From positions 124,001-188,000 of the forward strand of contig CACIMN010000003.1 in the NCBI GenBank assembly GCA_902587755.1: 64,000 nt of DNA, in the 5' to 3' direction. Every line of letters starts with the position of its first letter. Positions within the stretch are counted from its first letter, which is position 1. The stretch comes from an uncultured Pelagibacteraceae bacterium. GTDB taxonomy: Bacteria; Pseudomonadota; Alphaproteobacteria; Pelagibacterales; Pelagibacteraceae. Below, piece after piece: positions 52,676-60,652 of the stretch. The position numbers and the translations under genes were made by a program. Under the pieces are notes generated by a model that saw only the letters and a list, made by a program, of their open reading frames with translations, ran no database searches and had not been told where the DNA came from.

Positions 52676-52703
52676 AGAGGGCCCTTAAATGGGCCCTCTT
52701 TTT
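52676..52703 (+). terminator. Strong terminator between second TRAP receptor and permease genes
   Basis: AGAGGGCCC, loop TTAAAT, GGGCCCTCT followed by TTTT gives a 9-bp stem beginning 20 bases after the receptor stop. Like the one at 47880 it separates an abundant receptor message from the permease genes. Confidence 0.93.
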
Positions 52704-52727
52704 ATATATCATTAAAAGTTTTGTCAT

Positions 52728-53711
52728 ATGATTGAGAAAAAAAACTTATCTATTTTAATAAGAATATTTAGTTATTCTATCTTAACATTAACATTAATTT
52801 TTTTAATAAATAATGTTTTAACAGTTTGGTTTGATTGGCCAGGAGTTAAAAAACTTTTTTCTCACTATGAAATATTTGGATTTAAAAAATTAAATGAACC
52901 TTTAGAGGGACTTGCGATGAGTCTGTCGTATATTCAATTATTATTTTATTTTTTATCTTTTATAGGAGTTATAATGCTTGTTTTAAAATCTTTAAAACAA
53001 ACATTACAAACAGACTCAGAAATACTAAAAAAAATAACAGCATATATTATTAGATCTTCATTCTGGGCAGTGCTAATTGTTGGAGTAGCAGATTTTTTAA
53101 TCTCATTTATGGTTGTAGAAAAATTGGTCGAGCCAATTTTTGGGGAACAAGTTAAAATTAATTTAGTAAAACCTGCTTTCAGAATTTCATATATACATTT
53201 CCCACTTATATTAGCTTCTTTTGTAATTGGTTATTTCACAAGATCTGTAGGATTTATTTGGTTAGCAGTTTTAGTAGTTGGAAGTGAATTCTTGATAGTT
53301 GTATCAAGATTTATATTTCAATATGAACAAGCTTTTCAAGGAGATCTTGTTCGTTTTTGGTATGCTGCACTTTATCTTTTTGCAAGTGCATATGCATTAA
53401 TTCACGAAGGTCATGTAAGAGTTGATGTTTTGTATGCTAATTTTAGTGAGAGAAAGAAGGCATGGACGAATGCAATTGGATCTCTCATTTTAGGCATTCC
53501 TTTATGTTTGATAGTTATATTTTTGGGTATGGGTGGTAAAGCTAGTATCATTAATGGTCCAGTAATTTCATTTGAAATTACTCAGCAAGGTTCAAATGGA
53601 TTATATTTACTTTATTTAATGGCAGTTTACTTAGCAGTATTTGCAGTAAGTATGTTAACTCAATTCACAAGTTATTTTATGAGTAGTAGTCACAAACTTT
53701 TAAATAATTAA
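52728..53711 (+). CDS. TRAP transporter small permease (DctQ family), N-terminally extended
   Basis: This 327-residue DctQ-type protein has about 170 extra N-terminal residues with three or four TM helices ('SILTLTLIFLINNVLTVWFDW', 'YIQLLFYFLSFIGVIMLVL', 'SSFWAVLIVGVADFLISFMVV'). The DctQ core then begins 'FIWLAVLVVGSEFLIVVSRFIFQYEQAFQGDLVRFWYAALYLFASAYALIHEGHVRVDVLYANF' with the conserved 'H.RVD' segment. Longer small subunits are known in the mannitol/chloroaromatic-type TRAP branch. It lies 3 bases before dctM. Confidence 0.88.
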   Translation: MIEKKNLSILIRIFSYSILTLTLIFLINNVLTVWFDWPGVKKLFSHYEIFGFKKLNEPLEGLAMSLSYIQLLFYFLSFIGVIMLVLKSLKQTLQTDSEILKKITAYIIRSSFWAVLIVGVADFLISFMVVEKLVEPIFGEQVKINLVKPAFRISYIHFPLILASFVIGYFTRSVGFIWLAVLVVGSEFLIVVSRFIFQYEQAFQGDLVRFWYAALYLFASAYALIHEGHVRVDVLYANFSERKKAWTNAIGSLILGIPLCLIVIFLGMGGKASIINGPVISFEITQQGSNGLYLLYLMAVYLAVFAVSMLTQFTSYFMSSSHKLLNN

Positions 53712-53714
53712 ATA

Positions 53715-54965
53715 ATGGAACATTTATTTTTAGCTTTACTGGTAATTATAATGATTGGAGCTTTGGCATCTGGTTTTCCAGTAGCTTTTGCACTACCTGG
53801 ATCAGCAATAATTTCAATAGGACTAGCTGCTTTTTTCGGTTATTTATTTGCAGGAGACCCCAGTGCTTATTTTGCTGTTGATGGGCCTAAAGAATGGTTA
53901 ACCGCTGGTATTACTAATTTTAGGAGTAATTATTGGGATGTAGAAACTGACACCTTAATTGCGATCCCATTGTTTATCTTTATGGGGATAATGTTGCAAA
54001 AATCAAAAATTGCAGAAGACCTTTTAGTTACTATGGGACAACTATTTGGACCAATTCCAGGAGGGCTTGGTATTTCCGTTATCTTTGTTGGTGCATTACT
54101 TGCAGCGACAACCGGAATAGTTGGAGCAACAGTAATAGCAATGGGACTAATTTCTTTGCCCACAATGTTAAATAATAAATATGACAAAAGATTAGCAAGT
54201 GGAATTGTTTGTTCCTCTGGTACACTTGGTCAAATTATACCTCCTTCAATTGTCTTAATTATCATTGCTGATCAATTGGCAAGTGCCGCTGATGTTGCAA
54301 ATACTATGCGTCAGACTGATTATAAAATTTTAACTGGCGAATTTAATATGCCTGGAGAATTTAGAGTAGGGTCTACTTCAGCTGGAGATATGTTTTTAGG
54401 AGCATTATTACCAGGATTAGTTTTGGTTGGATTGTATATGCTTTACATATTTGTGTATGCAAGATTAAACCCAAAAGCAGCTCCTCCTGTTCCATTTAAA
54501 GGAAATTTCGATTCTAAATTTTGGATCAAAGTTATTTTAGTAATTATTCCACCACTTGCTCTAATCTTTGCAGTTTTAGGATCTATACTTATGGGTATTG
54601 CTACAGTAAATCAGGCTGGATCAATAGGTGCTATTGGTGCAACAATGATGGCAGGCTATCGATTGCATCAAGGTAAAAAGAATGCATACTATCCAATAAT
54701 AATTTCAATCGTATCTTTAATTCCAATTTATTTTTTATCTAAAAATTATAACTTAAATATTAAAGCTGTTGACACTAGAGACCTAGGCGCAATATTAATT
54801 GCATTATTTTTTACAATTACATTCTTAGCAAGTGTCGTATGGAGTTTTTGGAGAGCATTTAAAATAGATGATGTTTTAAAAGAAGTTGTTGTAGAAACTT
54901 GTGTAACTACCTCAATGGTTTTTTATAATTTTACTCGGAGCAGCAATGTTAACCTCTGGATTTAG
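53715..54965 (+). CDS. TRAP transporter large permease (DctM family), N-terminal part (frameshifted)
   Basis: This is the first 400 residues of a DctM. It has 'ASGFPVAFALPGSAIISIGLAAFFG', 'DTLIAIPLFIFMGIMLQKSKIAEDLLVTMGQLFGPIPGGLGISVIFVGALLAATTGIVGATVIAMG', 'RLASGIVCSSGTLGQIIPPSIVLIIIADQL' and a roughly 50-residue insert before 'GALLPGLVLVGLYMLY'. After 'CVTTSMVF' the frame runs into nonsense and stops. The T6 run at 54919-54924 needs one base less (T5) to continue as 'SMVFIILLGAAMLTSGFRAFGG'. The joined protein would be 883 residues. Confidence 0.9.
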   Translation: MEHLFLALLVIIMIGALASGFPVAFALPGSAIISIGLAAFFGYLFAGDPSAYFAVDGPKEWLTAGITNFRSNYWDVETDTLIAIPLFIFMGIMLQKSKIAEDLLVTMGQLFGPIPGGLGISVIFVGALLAATTGIVGATVIAMGLISLPTMLNNKYDKRLASGIVCSSGTLGQIIPPSIVLIIIADQLASAADVANTMRQTDYKILTGEFNMPGEFRVGSTSAGDMFLGALLPGLVLVGLYMLYIFVYARLNPKAAPPVPFKGNFDSKFWIKVILVIIPPLALIFAVLGSILMGIATVNQAGSIGAIGATMMAGYRLHQGKKNAYYPIIISIVSLIPIYFLSKNYNLNIKAVDTRDLGAILIALFFTITFLASVVWSFWRAFKIDDVLKEVVVETCVTTSMVFYNFTRSSNVNLWI

Positions 54966-56367
54966 GGCATTTGGAGGTGAAGAGTTAGTAAGAGACTTTC
55001 TTCAAGATTTACCAGGAGGGTTTTGGACTCAGTTCGTTGTTGTAATGGTAGTAATTTTTTTATTAGGTTTCTTTCTTGATTTTATTGAAATAGCTGTAGT
55101 TGTTGTTCCTATTATTGCTCCTATATTATTAGCAGAACCAGGTGCGAATGTAAGTGCAATTTGGCTTGGTGTTATGATTGGGGTAAATTTACAAACTTCA
55201 TTTTTAACCCCACCATTTGGATTTGCTTTATTTTATTTAAAAGGAGTAGCTTCAAAACTTGTTACTACTTTAAATATTTGGAAAGGAGTTGTTCCGTTTA
55301 TTATTTTACAATTGATAGGTCTTGGAATTGTTGGTTTCTATCCTTCATTGGTAAATTATTTACCAGCAAGAACATATCTAACTTCTAATGTAGCTCCACC
55401 ACCAATGAATCCAAAACTACAATATTGCTTACAAGAATATAAATTTGCAATTTATAATAATGAAGAACAAACAATTACAAATGCAATTAAGAATATGCAG
55501 AAATTAATTCCAGCAAATCTTCCAGTAGATAAATTAGATATCTTTGAAGAGCATTTTGATAATGCTTTAGGAACTTTTGCTATAGTTAAAAAATTACAAA
55601 AAACTGAGCAAGAATATGATTTATTTACAAAAAATTATAAAGATCTTCATTTTAATGTAAGAAAAATTCAGAAAAAAGTTAGAAAAATTGACCAAAAAAT
55701 AAAAAAGTTAAAAGCTGAAATTAGAAACTTAGACGAAGATAATTTATCAGCTAAAAATAAATTAGAATTAAAAATTGAGAATTACGAGCTAGAAATTAAA
55801 GAACTTCAAAATAAAATTCCTGAAATCTGGAAAACTAAAAATGGAGAGTTTGAAATATTACATAAAGCAAAAAACACAAGAACCAAGAGATATAGAAAAA
55901 ATGTAGATGAAGCTTATGAAACTTTAGATCAAATTGTATTGTTTCTAAATGATCATGAAAAATTAAAAGAACTTTTACCAGAAATAAAAGAATTAAAATA
56001 TAGCGTTGATAATAAAAATTTTGAAAAATCTATTTCAATAATTGATAACCTTTTTGAAAAATTAGGAGAAATTTCTGGAACTGAAGAATTTGCAAATAAA
56101 CTAGATGACTTAATTTCTGTCATAGATAACGATGAGATTGATGAACAAAAATTAATTGAAGTAAGTTCAGAAACTTTCAATCTTTTCAATTTAGAAGTTT
56201 CATGGAGAGATGATGCTAATAAAAATTTATTACCTGAATTAATTAAATATAATGATGTAATTAAACACAATATTGGACTAAGACTTCAAAGTAGATTAAC
56301 TAAAGAACAAGCTAAATTTGTTGCAAGATGTAACTCAGTTCACCGAGATATATCTTTAAACTTTTAA
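54922..56367 (+). CDS. TRAP DctM C-terminal part with a long coiled-coil extension (frameshifted)
   Basis: The first half completes DctM: 'ILLGAAMLTSGFRAFGGEELVRDFL', 'VVVMVVIFLLGFFLDFIEIAVVVVPIIAPILL', 'GVNLQTSFLTPPFGFALFYLKGVA' (conserved hairpin) and a final TM ending 'FYPSLVNYLPARTYL'. About 328 residues follow with no TM: 'PKLQYCLQEYKFAIYNNEEQTITNAIKNMQKLI', and long Lys/Glu heptad-like stretches ('NVRKIQKKVRKIDQKIKKLKAEIRNL', 'NKLELKIENYELEIKELQNKI') predicted as coiled coil. I know no family for the extension. It ends 40 bases before the convergent transpeptidase gene. Confidence 0.88.
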   Translation, partial: FIILLGAAMLTSGFRAFGGEELVRDFLQDLPGGFWTQFVVVMVVIFLLGFFLDFIEIAVVVVPIIAPILLAEPGANVSAIWLGVMIGVNLQTSFLTPPFGFALFYLKGVASKLVTTLNIWKGVVPFIILQLIGLGIVGFYPSLVNYLPARTYLTSNVAPPPMNPKLQYCLQEYKFAIYNNEEQTITNAIKNMQKLIPANLPVDKLDIFEEHFDNALGTFAIVKKLQKTEQEYDLFTKNYKDLHFNVRKIQKKVRKIDQKIKKLKAEIRNLDEDNLSAKNKLELKIENYELEIKELQNKIPEIWKTKNGEFEILHKAKNTRTKRYRKNVDEAYETLDQIVLFLNDHEKLKELLPEIKELKYSVDNKNFEKSISIIDNLFEKLGEISGTEEFANKLDDLISVIDNDEIDEQKLIEVSSETFNLFNLEVSWRDDANKNLLPELIKYNDVIKHNIGLRLQSRLTKEQAKFVARCNSVHRDISLNF

Positions 56368-56406
56368 TTCTTTGGAATTTGTTTTTCAATCATTCTTCAA
56401 TGAGAA

Positions 56407-57990
56407 TTAATATCCTTTTGCATATCCATCTTTTCTAGGATCTGATCCACCTAAGAGATCACCTTCACTTCTATTTATTTTTATTGCTTGGCCCCCACCA
56501 TGTGTACCATCAAAATATTCTACATTATGACCTATTTCTTTGAGTCCATAGAAAATTTCTTTATCAACAGTTTTTTCTAGTTTGTAAATATTATTAAAAT
56601 GAAAAGCTCTCGGAAAACTCAAAGCTTCTTGTGGTCCCATTCCAAAATCAATCATATTATTTAAAACATGAACTTGTCCCACTGGTTGATATTGGCCTCC
56701 CATAACGCCATAACTTAAAGTTGCTTTGTTGTTTTTATCAATAAGCATACCAGGAATAATAGTATGTAAAGGTCTTTTTAAGCCTGCTATACAGTTTGGA
56801 TGCCCATTTTCTACTCTAAAATTTGTACCCCTATTATGTAAAAGTATTCCACTTTTATTTGTTGTAATACCTGATCCGAATACATAACAAACAGAATTGA
56901 TTATTGATACACTATTTAAATCCTTATCTACTACTGTTAAATATATTGTTTCTGGATGAGCTGGAATATTTAAGTCACCAACATCACTGCACGAATTTAA
57001 GTAAATTTTATTAAAAATTTCCTTAATATTTTTATCACTTAAAATTTCTTCTAAATTAAGGTTAACAAAATTTGGATCGCCTAAAATAGTTTCTTTAACT
57101 TTATAAGCTTGCTTTGTAACTTCTGCTTCAAGATGGAATCTTTCTGTACTATTTAATTTATAATTTTGAATATTTAGTTTTTCTAATAACTTCATCATAA
57201 TCAATACTGTAACACCAGGACCATTGGGAGGGCATTGATGAATAAAATCACCCTTATAATTAGATTTGATTGTATCTGATCTTATTGTACTCTGTTTTGA
57301 AAAATCCTCAAAAGTATGTACACCACCTAATTCATTTAAAGTTTCAATTATATCTTTTGCGATTTCTCCTTCATAAAATTCTTTACTTCCTTTTTTGCTA
57401 ATTGCTTCAAGTGTTTCTCCTAAAGCAATATTTTTCATTAATTCATTTTCTTGATAAGTACGACCATCTTTCAAAAAAATTTTTTTTGAATTTTCATTAC
57501 CATTAATTTTATTCAAACTATTTTTCCAAGCATTTGATACGACTTTTGTAACTCTATGGCCATTCTTTGCTATATCAATTGCACCTAAAAATAATTGTTC
57601 AAAATCTAGCTTACCAAATTCCTTATGAATTTTTTCCCAAGCATTAAGTGCACCAGGAATTGTGACTGAATGTGGACTAGTTAATCCAATTTTATCAATA
57701 TTCCTATCATTAAAAAAATTGTAATTTAATTTTTCAGGCGCTAAACCTGATCCATTAAAAGACACAGCATCCTTGTTATCCATCTTAACTATTGCAAAAC
57801 AGTCGCCACCAATACTCGTTGCATTAGGCTCTACTACAGATAAAACAACCGAAGCAGCAATTGAAGCATCCACGGCATTTCCACCCATTTTGAGTATTTT
57901 TAATGCTTCCTCTGTAGCTAAAGGATGTGAAGTTGCAGCCATTGCATTTGAAGAGCGTGCATCTTTATCTTTTGTTGACTGATTATTCAT
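56407..57990 (-). CDS. Gamma-glutamyltranspeptidase-family (Ntn hydrolase) protein
   Basis: This 527-residue protein belongs to the gamma-glutamyltransferase/YwrD family: N-terminal 'MAATSHPLATEEALKILKMGGNAVDASIAASVVLSVVEPNATSIGGDCFAIV', central 'YKGDFIHQCPPNGPGVTVLIMMKLLEKL', the autocleavage region 'PETIYLTVVDKDLNSVSIINSVCYVFGSGI' in which the Thr after 'PE' is the likely nucleophile, and 'RPLHTIIPGMLI'. No signal peptide is evident, so it may be cytoplasmic, as in YwrD-like proteins. A role in cleaving gamma-glutamyl compounds taken up by neighbouring transporters is speculative. Confidence 0.9.
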   Translation of the reverse strand: MNNQSTKDKDARSSNAMAATSHPLATEEALKILKMGGNAVDASIAASVVLSVVEPNATSIGGDCFAIVKMDNKDAVSFNGSGLAPEKLNYNFFNDRNIDKIGLTSPHSVTIPGALNAWEKIHKEFGKLDFEQLFLGAIDIAKNGHRVTKVVSNAWKNSLNKINGNENSKKIFLKDGRTYQENELMKNIALGETLEAISKKGSKEFYEGEIAKDIIETLNELGGVHTFEDFSKQSTIRSDTIKSNYKGDFIHQCPPNGPGVTVLIMMKLLEKLNIQNYKLNSTERFHLEAEVTKQAYKVKETILGDPNFVNLNLEEILSDKNIKEIFNKIYLNSCSDVGDLNIPAHPETIYLTVVDKDLNSVSIINSVCYVFGSGITTNKSGILLHNRGTNFRVENGHPNCIAGLKRPLHTIIPGMLIDKNNKATLSYGVMGGQYQPVGQVHVLNNMIDFGMGPQEALSFPRAFHFNNIYKLEKTVDKEIFYGLKEIGHNVEYFDGTHGGGQAIKINRSEGDLLGGSDPRKDGYAKGY

Positions 57991-58019
57991 AGTACAGATT
58001 AATCCTCAAAAATTTATAA

Positions 58020-58634
58020 ATGATTACTAAAGTAAATAAAAGCATTATCATATTCTGTATTTTTGCCTTTGGTTTTTTATTATCTAATCTAGTAAGATCC
58101 ATCACAGCAACATTGACACCTGTCCTCACATATGAATTCGATTTAACAGCTGGAAATTTAGGGCTATTAGCTGGAGGTTATTTTATAGGTTTTTCAATAA
58201 TGCAAGTTCCAATAGGACTACTCTTGGATAAATTTGGTCCAAAAAAAGTAGTTGGATATTTTTTAATTATAGCATTAGTAGGAACGATTTCGTTTGCATT
58301 AGCAAAAAGCTTCTCTGGATTACTTGTTTCTAGAATATTTATCGGTATTGGCGTGAGCGCTTGTATGATGGGACCACTGACAGGATACAGAGTTTGGTTT
58401 GCTGAAAAGTATCAACAGAGAGCAAATTCTTGGATGTTAATGGTAGCAAATATAGGGTTTGTCTCTTCGACTTTACCTGTTCAAATTTTATTACCTTACA
58501 TGGGCTGGAGATGGATTTTTATATTAATAGCTATACTCATCCTAATAAGTATTATTCTAATATTCTTATTTACACCTAATTGGGAGCAGACAGAAAATTC
58601 TACAATTGATGCAGAAAAAAAAAAGCCTAGCTGA
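58020..58634 (+). CDS. MFS transporter, N-terminal half (frameshifted)
   Basis: The first six TM helices of a major facilitator superfamily carrier are present: 'FGFLLSNLVRSITATLTPVLTYEFDLTAGNLGLLAGGYFIGFSIMQVPIGLLLDKFGPKKVVGYFLIIALVGT' contains the family's loop-2/3 motif 'G.LLD..G.K', and 'GIGVSACMMGPLTGYRVWFAEKYQQRANSW' helix 4-5. The frame fails in an A10 run at 58615-58624. With nine A it reads 'TIDAEKKSLAEIWKNKFF', joining the second half to a 403-residue carrier. Start is the ATG at 58020, divergent from the transpeptidase. Confidence 0.9.
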   Translation: MITKVNKSIIIFCIFAFGFLLSNLVRSITATLTPVLTYEFDLTAGNLGLLAGGYFIGFSIMQVPIGLLLDKFGPKKVVGYFLIIALVGTISFALAKSFSGLLVSRIFIGIGVSACMMGPLTGYRVWFAEKYQQRANSWMLMVANIGFVSSTLPVQILLPYMGWRWIFILIAILILISIILIFLFTPNWEQTENSTIDAEKKKPS

Positions 58635-59232
58635 AATCTGGAAGAATAAGTTTTTTATAAGTATGGTCCCATTAGCATTTATTAATTATGGCGGTATCCA
58701 AGCAATTCAAACGCTTTGGGCTGGACCTTGGATGTTAAATATAACTGGATATTCACCATTTCAAAGTGCTACAGGGTTATTTTGGATCAATGTAACCATG
58801 TTGGCATCATACTTTTTATGGGGCTATATTTTGCCTAAACTTTCTGATTACGGCATAAGCAGTATCAAATTAATTAAATTTGGACTGCCCATAAGCTACT
58901 TTGTTTTTTTTCTGATAATATTCCTTGGGACTAAAGCTGGAGCATTATTATTTGCAATATATATTATGACTTCAATAGTGATTTCTCTTACACAACCAGC
59001 AATAGCTTTAAATTTTTCACAAAGTCTTGCAGGTAAATCACTCACCTCTTACAATGTATTTATTCATTCAGGAACATTTTTTATGCAATGGGGAATTGGA
59101 TTATTTATAGACTTATTTAATTCAAAAGGATTTGATATATTAAGTAGTTATAGAATTTCTTTTTCGATTTTTTTAATTCTTTGTATATTAAGTTATATTT
59201 TTTTCATTTATCTAAATAAAAATAATGATTAA
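58606..59232 (+). CDS. MFS transporter, C-terminal half (frameshifted)
   Basis: The second six-helix bundle of the same carrier reads 'FFISMVPLAFINYGGIQAIQTLWAGPWMLNITGYSPFQSATGLFWINVTMLASYFLWGYILPKL', then 'LLFAIYIMTSIVISLTQPAIALNFSQSLAGKSLTSYNVFIHSGTFFMQWGIGLFIDLF', a typical MFS end. The track's TTG at 58606 is not a real start. The two halves lie in frames that differ by one base and no second stop intervenes. The substrate is unknown. The end overlaps the next hydrolase by 8 bases. Confidence 0.9.
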   Translation: MMQKKKSLAEIWKNKFFISMVPLAFINYGGIQAIQTLWAGPWMLNITGYSPFQSATGLFWINVTMLASYFLWGYILPKLSDYGISSIKLIKFGLPISYFVFFLIIFLGTKAGALLFAIYIMTSIVISLTQPAIALNFSQSLAGKSLTSYNVFIHSGTFFMQWGIGLFIDLFNSKGFDILSSYRISFSIFLILCILSYIFFIYLNKNND

Positions 59233-60040
59233 TAAAAAAATGACATTAATAAATATATTTTTTTTTATATTTACAATTTATACTTTGATTTGTATTTTTC
59301 TTTTTTTTTATCAAAGAAATTTGATGTACCATCCAAATGAGAATAATTATTCTGGAGACAATTTAGAGGTTAAAATTGAAAAAGTAAGTATCCAAACATC
59401 AGATAATATTAATCTTTTAGGCTGGTTTCATAATAAAAATTTAAAAAGTTATAAAACAATAGTTTATTTTCATGGAAATGCTGGGACACTTGAAAACAGA
59501 GTCCATAAATTAAATCATTTTAAAGACATGGATGTTAATTTTTTAATTATTGCATGGAGAGGGTTTAGTGGAAATAAAGGCAAACCAAGTGAGGAGGGTC
59601 TTTATATAGATGGTACTAGCGCAATAAACTGGCTAAAAGAAAAAGGTCTGAAAGAAGAAGATATAATTATTTATGGAGAGTCATTAGGTACTGGAATTGC
59701 TACAGAAATTACTCAGAATAAAAATTTTGCAGGATTAATATTGGAAACACCCTTCACATCAATGATAGAGGCTGCGAAAAATTTTTATCCATATATTCCG
59801 GTTGGTTTGATTTTAAAAGATAAGTATGAAAATAATGAAAAAATTAAAAATATTAATATTCCAGTATTAGTAATGCATGGTGAGGCTGACCAAATAGTTC
59901 CATTTTGGATGGGTAAAAAAATTTTTAATTTAGCAAGTGAACCTAAATATTCATATTTTACAAAATATGACGATCATATGATGGAATATGATGATAAACT
60001 TGTATTAGCCCTAAAATCGTTTGTTGATAGTTTAAATTAA
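59225..60040 (+). CDS. Membrane-anchored alpha/beta hydrolase (BEM46/ABHD13-like)
   Basis: This 271-residue hydrolase has an N-terminal TM anchor ('MTLINIFFFIFTIYTLICIFLFFYQRNLMYHP'), then 'IVYFHGNAGTLENRVHKL' (oxyanion), nucleophile elbow 'IYGESLGTGIATEI' (GESLG), Asp in 'VMHGEADQIVPFWMG' and a late His in 'YDDHMMEYDD'. It resembles BEM46/ABHD13-type serine hydrolases; the substrate is unknown, with lipid or peptide esters possible. It starts inside the end of the MFS gene. Confidence 0.87.
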   Translation: MINKKMTLINIFFFIFTIYTLICIFLFFYQRNLMYHPNENNYSGDNLEVKIEKVSIQTSDNINLLGWFHNKNLKSYKTIVYFHGNAGTLENRVHKLNHFKDMDVNFLIIAWRGFSGNKGKPSEEGLYIDGTSAINWLKEKGLKEEDIIIYGESLGTGIATEITQNKNFAGLILETPFTSMIEAAKNFYPYIPVGLILKDKYENNEKIKNINIPVLVMHGEADQIVPFWMGKKIFNLASEPKYSYFTKYDDHMMEYDDKLVLALKSFVDSLN

Positions 60041-60088
60041 GCCATAATCTAAACAAAGATAATTCAAATTTTTTTTTTAGGTTGATCT

Positions 60089-60652
60089 ATGAAAAATTTT
60101 TTCTTATTTTTTATTGTTCTTTTTTCTTTAAATAATTTATCAAATGCCAAAGAAAATTTAGCATCTGTAGACAGCCTTTTTCATATTGATCAAATGAATT
60201 CGCACGATGAAAATTTTGCATTATATTTTAAAACCCGTGAAAAAGCTGTCATGGCTCGAGGAGAAAATTCAAATTATATTAATGATTTTCCAAAAGATCT
60301 TTATATTTATAACTACAAAACGAAAGAGTCCTTGCCATTAATTTCTTATGAATGGTTTCCCAAAACAGCAAAATATTTTTTGCAAGAGTATGATTTCCCA
60401 GTTTTTCCAGATGATTTTGCATATTATCTTTTAAAAGATAACAAAACTCTGGTGATGATTAGTGCTATAAAAAGTCTAAAAGCTAATTTTAAATTTGATA
60501 TTGTTGAAAAAAAGTTAGAGCTTTATCCTGTAAATGGAAAATTTGATTTTATTATTTCTTCGATAGCTAAAAATTGTGGACACTATGAATTTAAAGAACA
60601 TTATAAATGTAGTTTTTATAAACCTCTAATTTCCAGTACCTTAATTAATTAA
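60089..60652 (+). CDS. Secreted protein of unknown function
   Basis: This 187-residue protein has a clear signal peptide 'MKNFFLFFIVLFSLNNLSNAKEN'. The mature part is Tyr/Phe/Lys-rich without recognised motifs and has two Cys near the end ('AKNCGHYEFKEHYKCSFY') that could pair. No family is recognised. A weak 'aggttga' ribosome-binding site precedes the ATG. Its end overlaps convergent ftsY by 8 bases. Confidence 0.65.
   Translation: MKNFFLFFIVLFSLNNLSNAKENLASVDSLFHIDQMNSHDENFALYFKTREKAVMARGENSNYINDFPKDLYIYNYKTKESLPLISYEWFPKTAKYFLQEYDFPVFPDDFAYYLLKDNKTLVMISAIKSLKANFKFDIVEKKLELYPVNGKFDFIISSIAKNCGHYEFKEHYKCSFYKPLISSTLIN

Noticed and set aside
53715-56367. DctM and its second half as two genuine separate genes
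   Set aside because: The second ORF begins mid-helix with no ribosome-binding site and continues conserved DctM sequence, so a split gene is the better reading.
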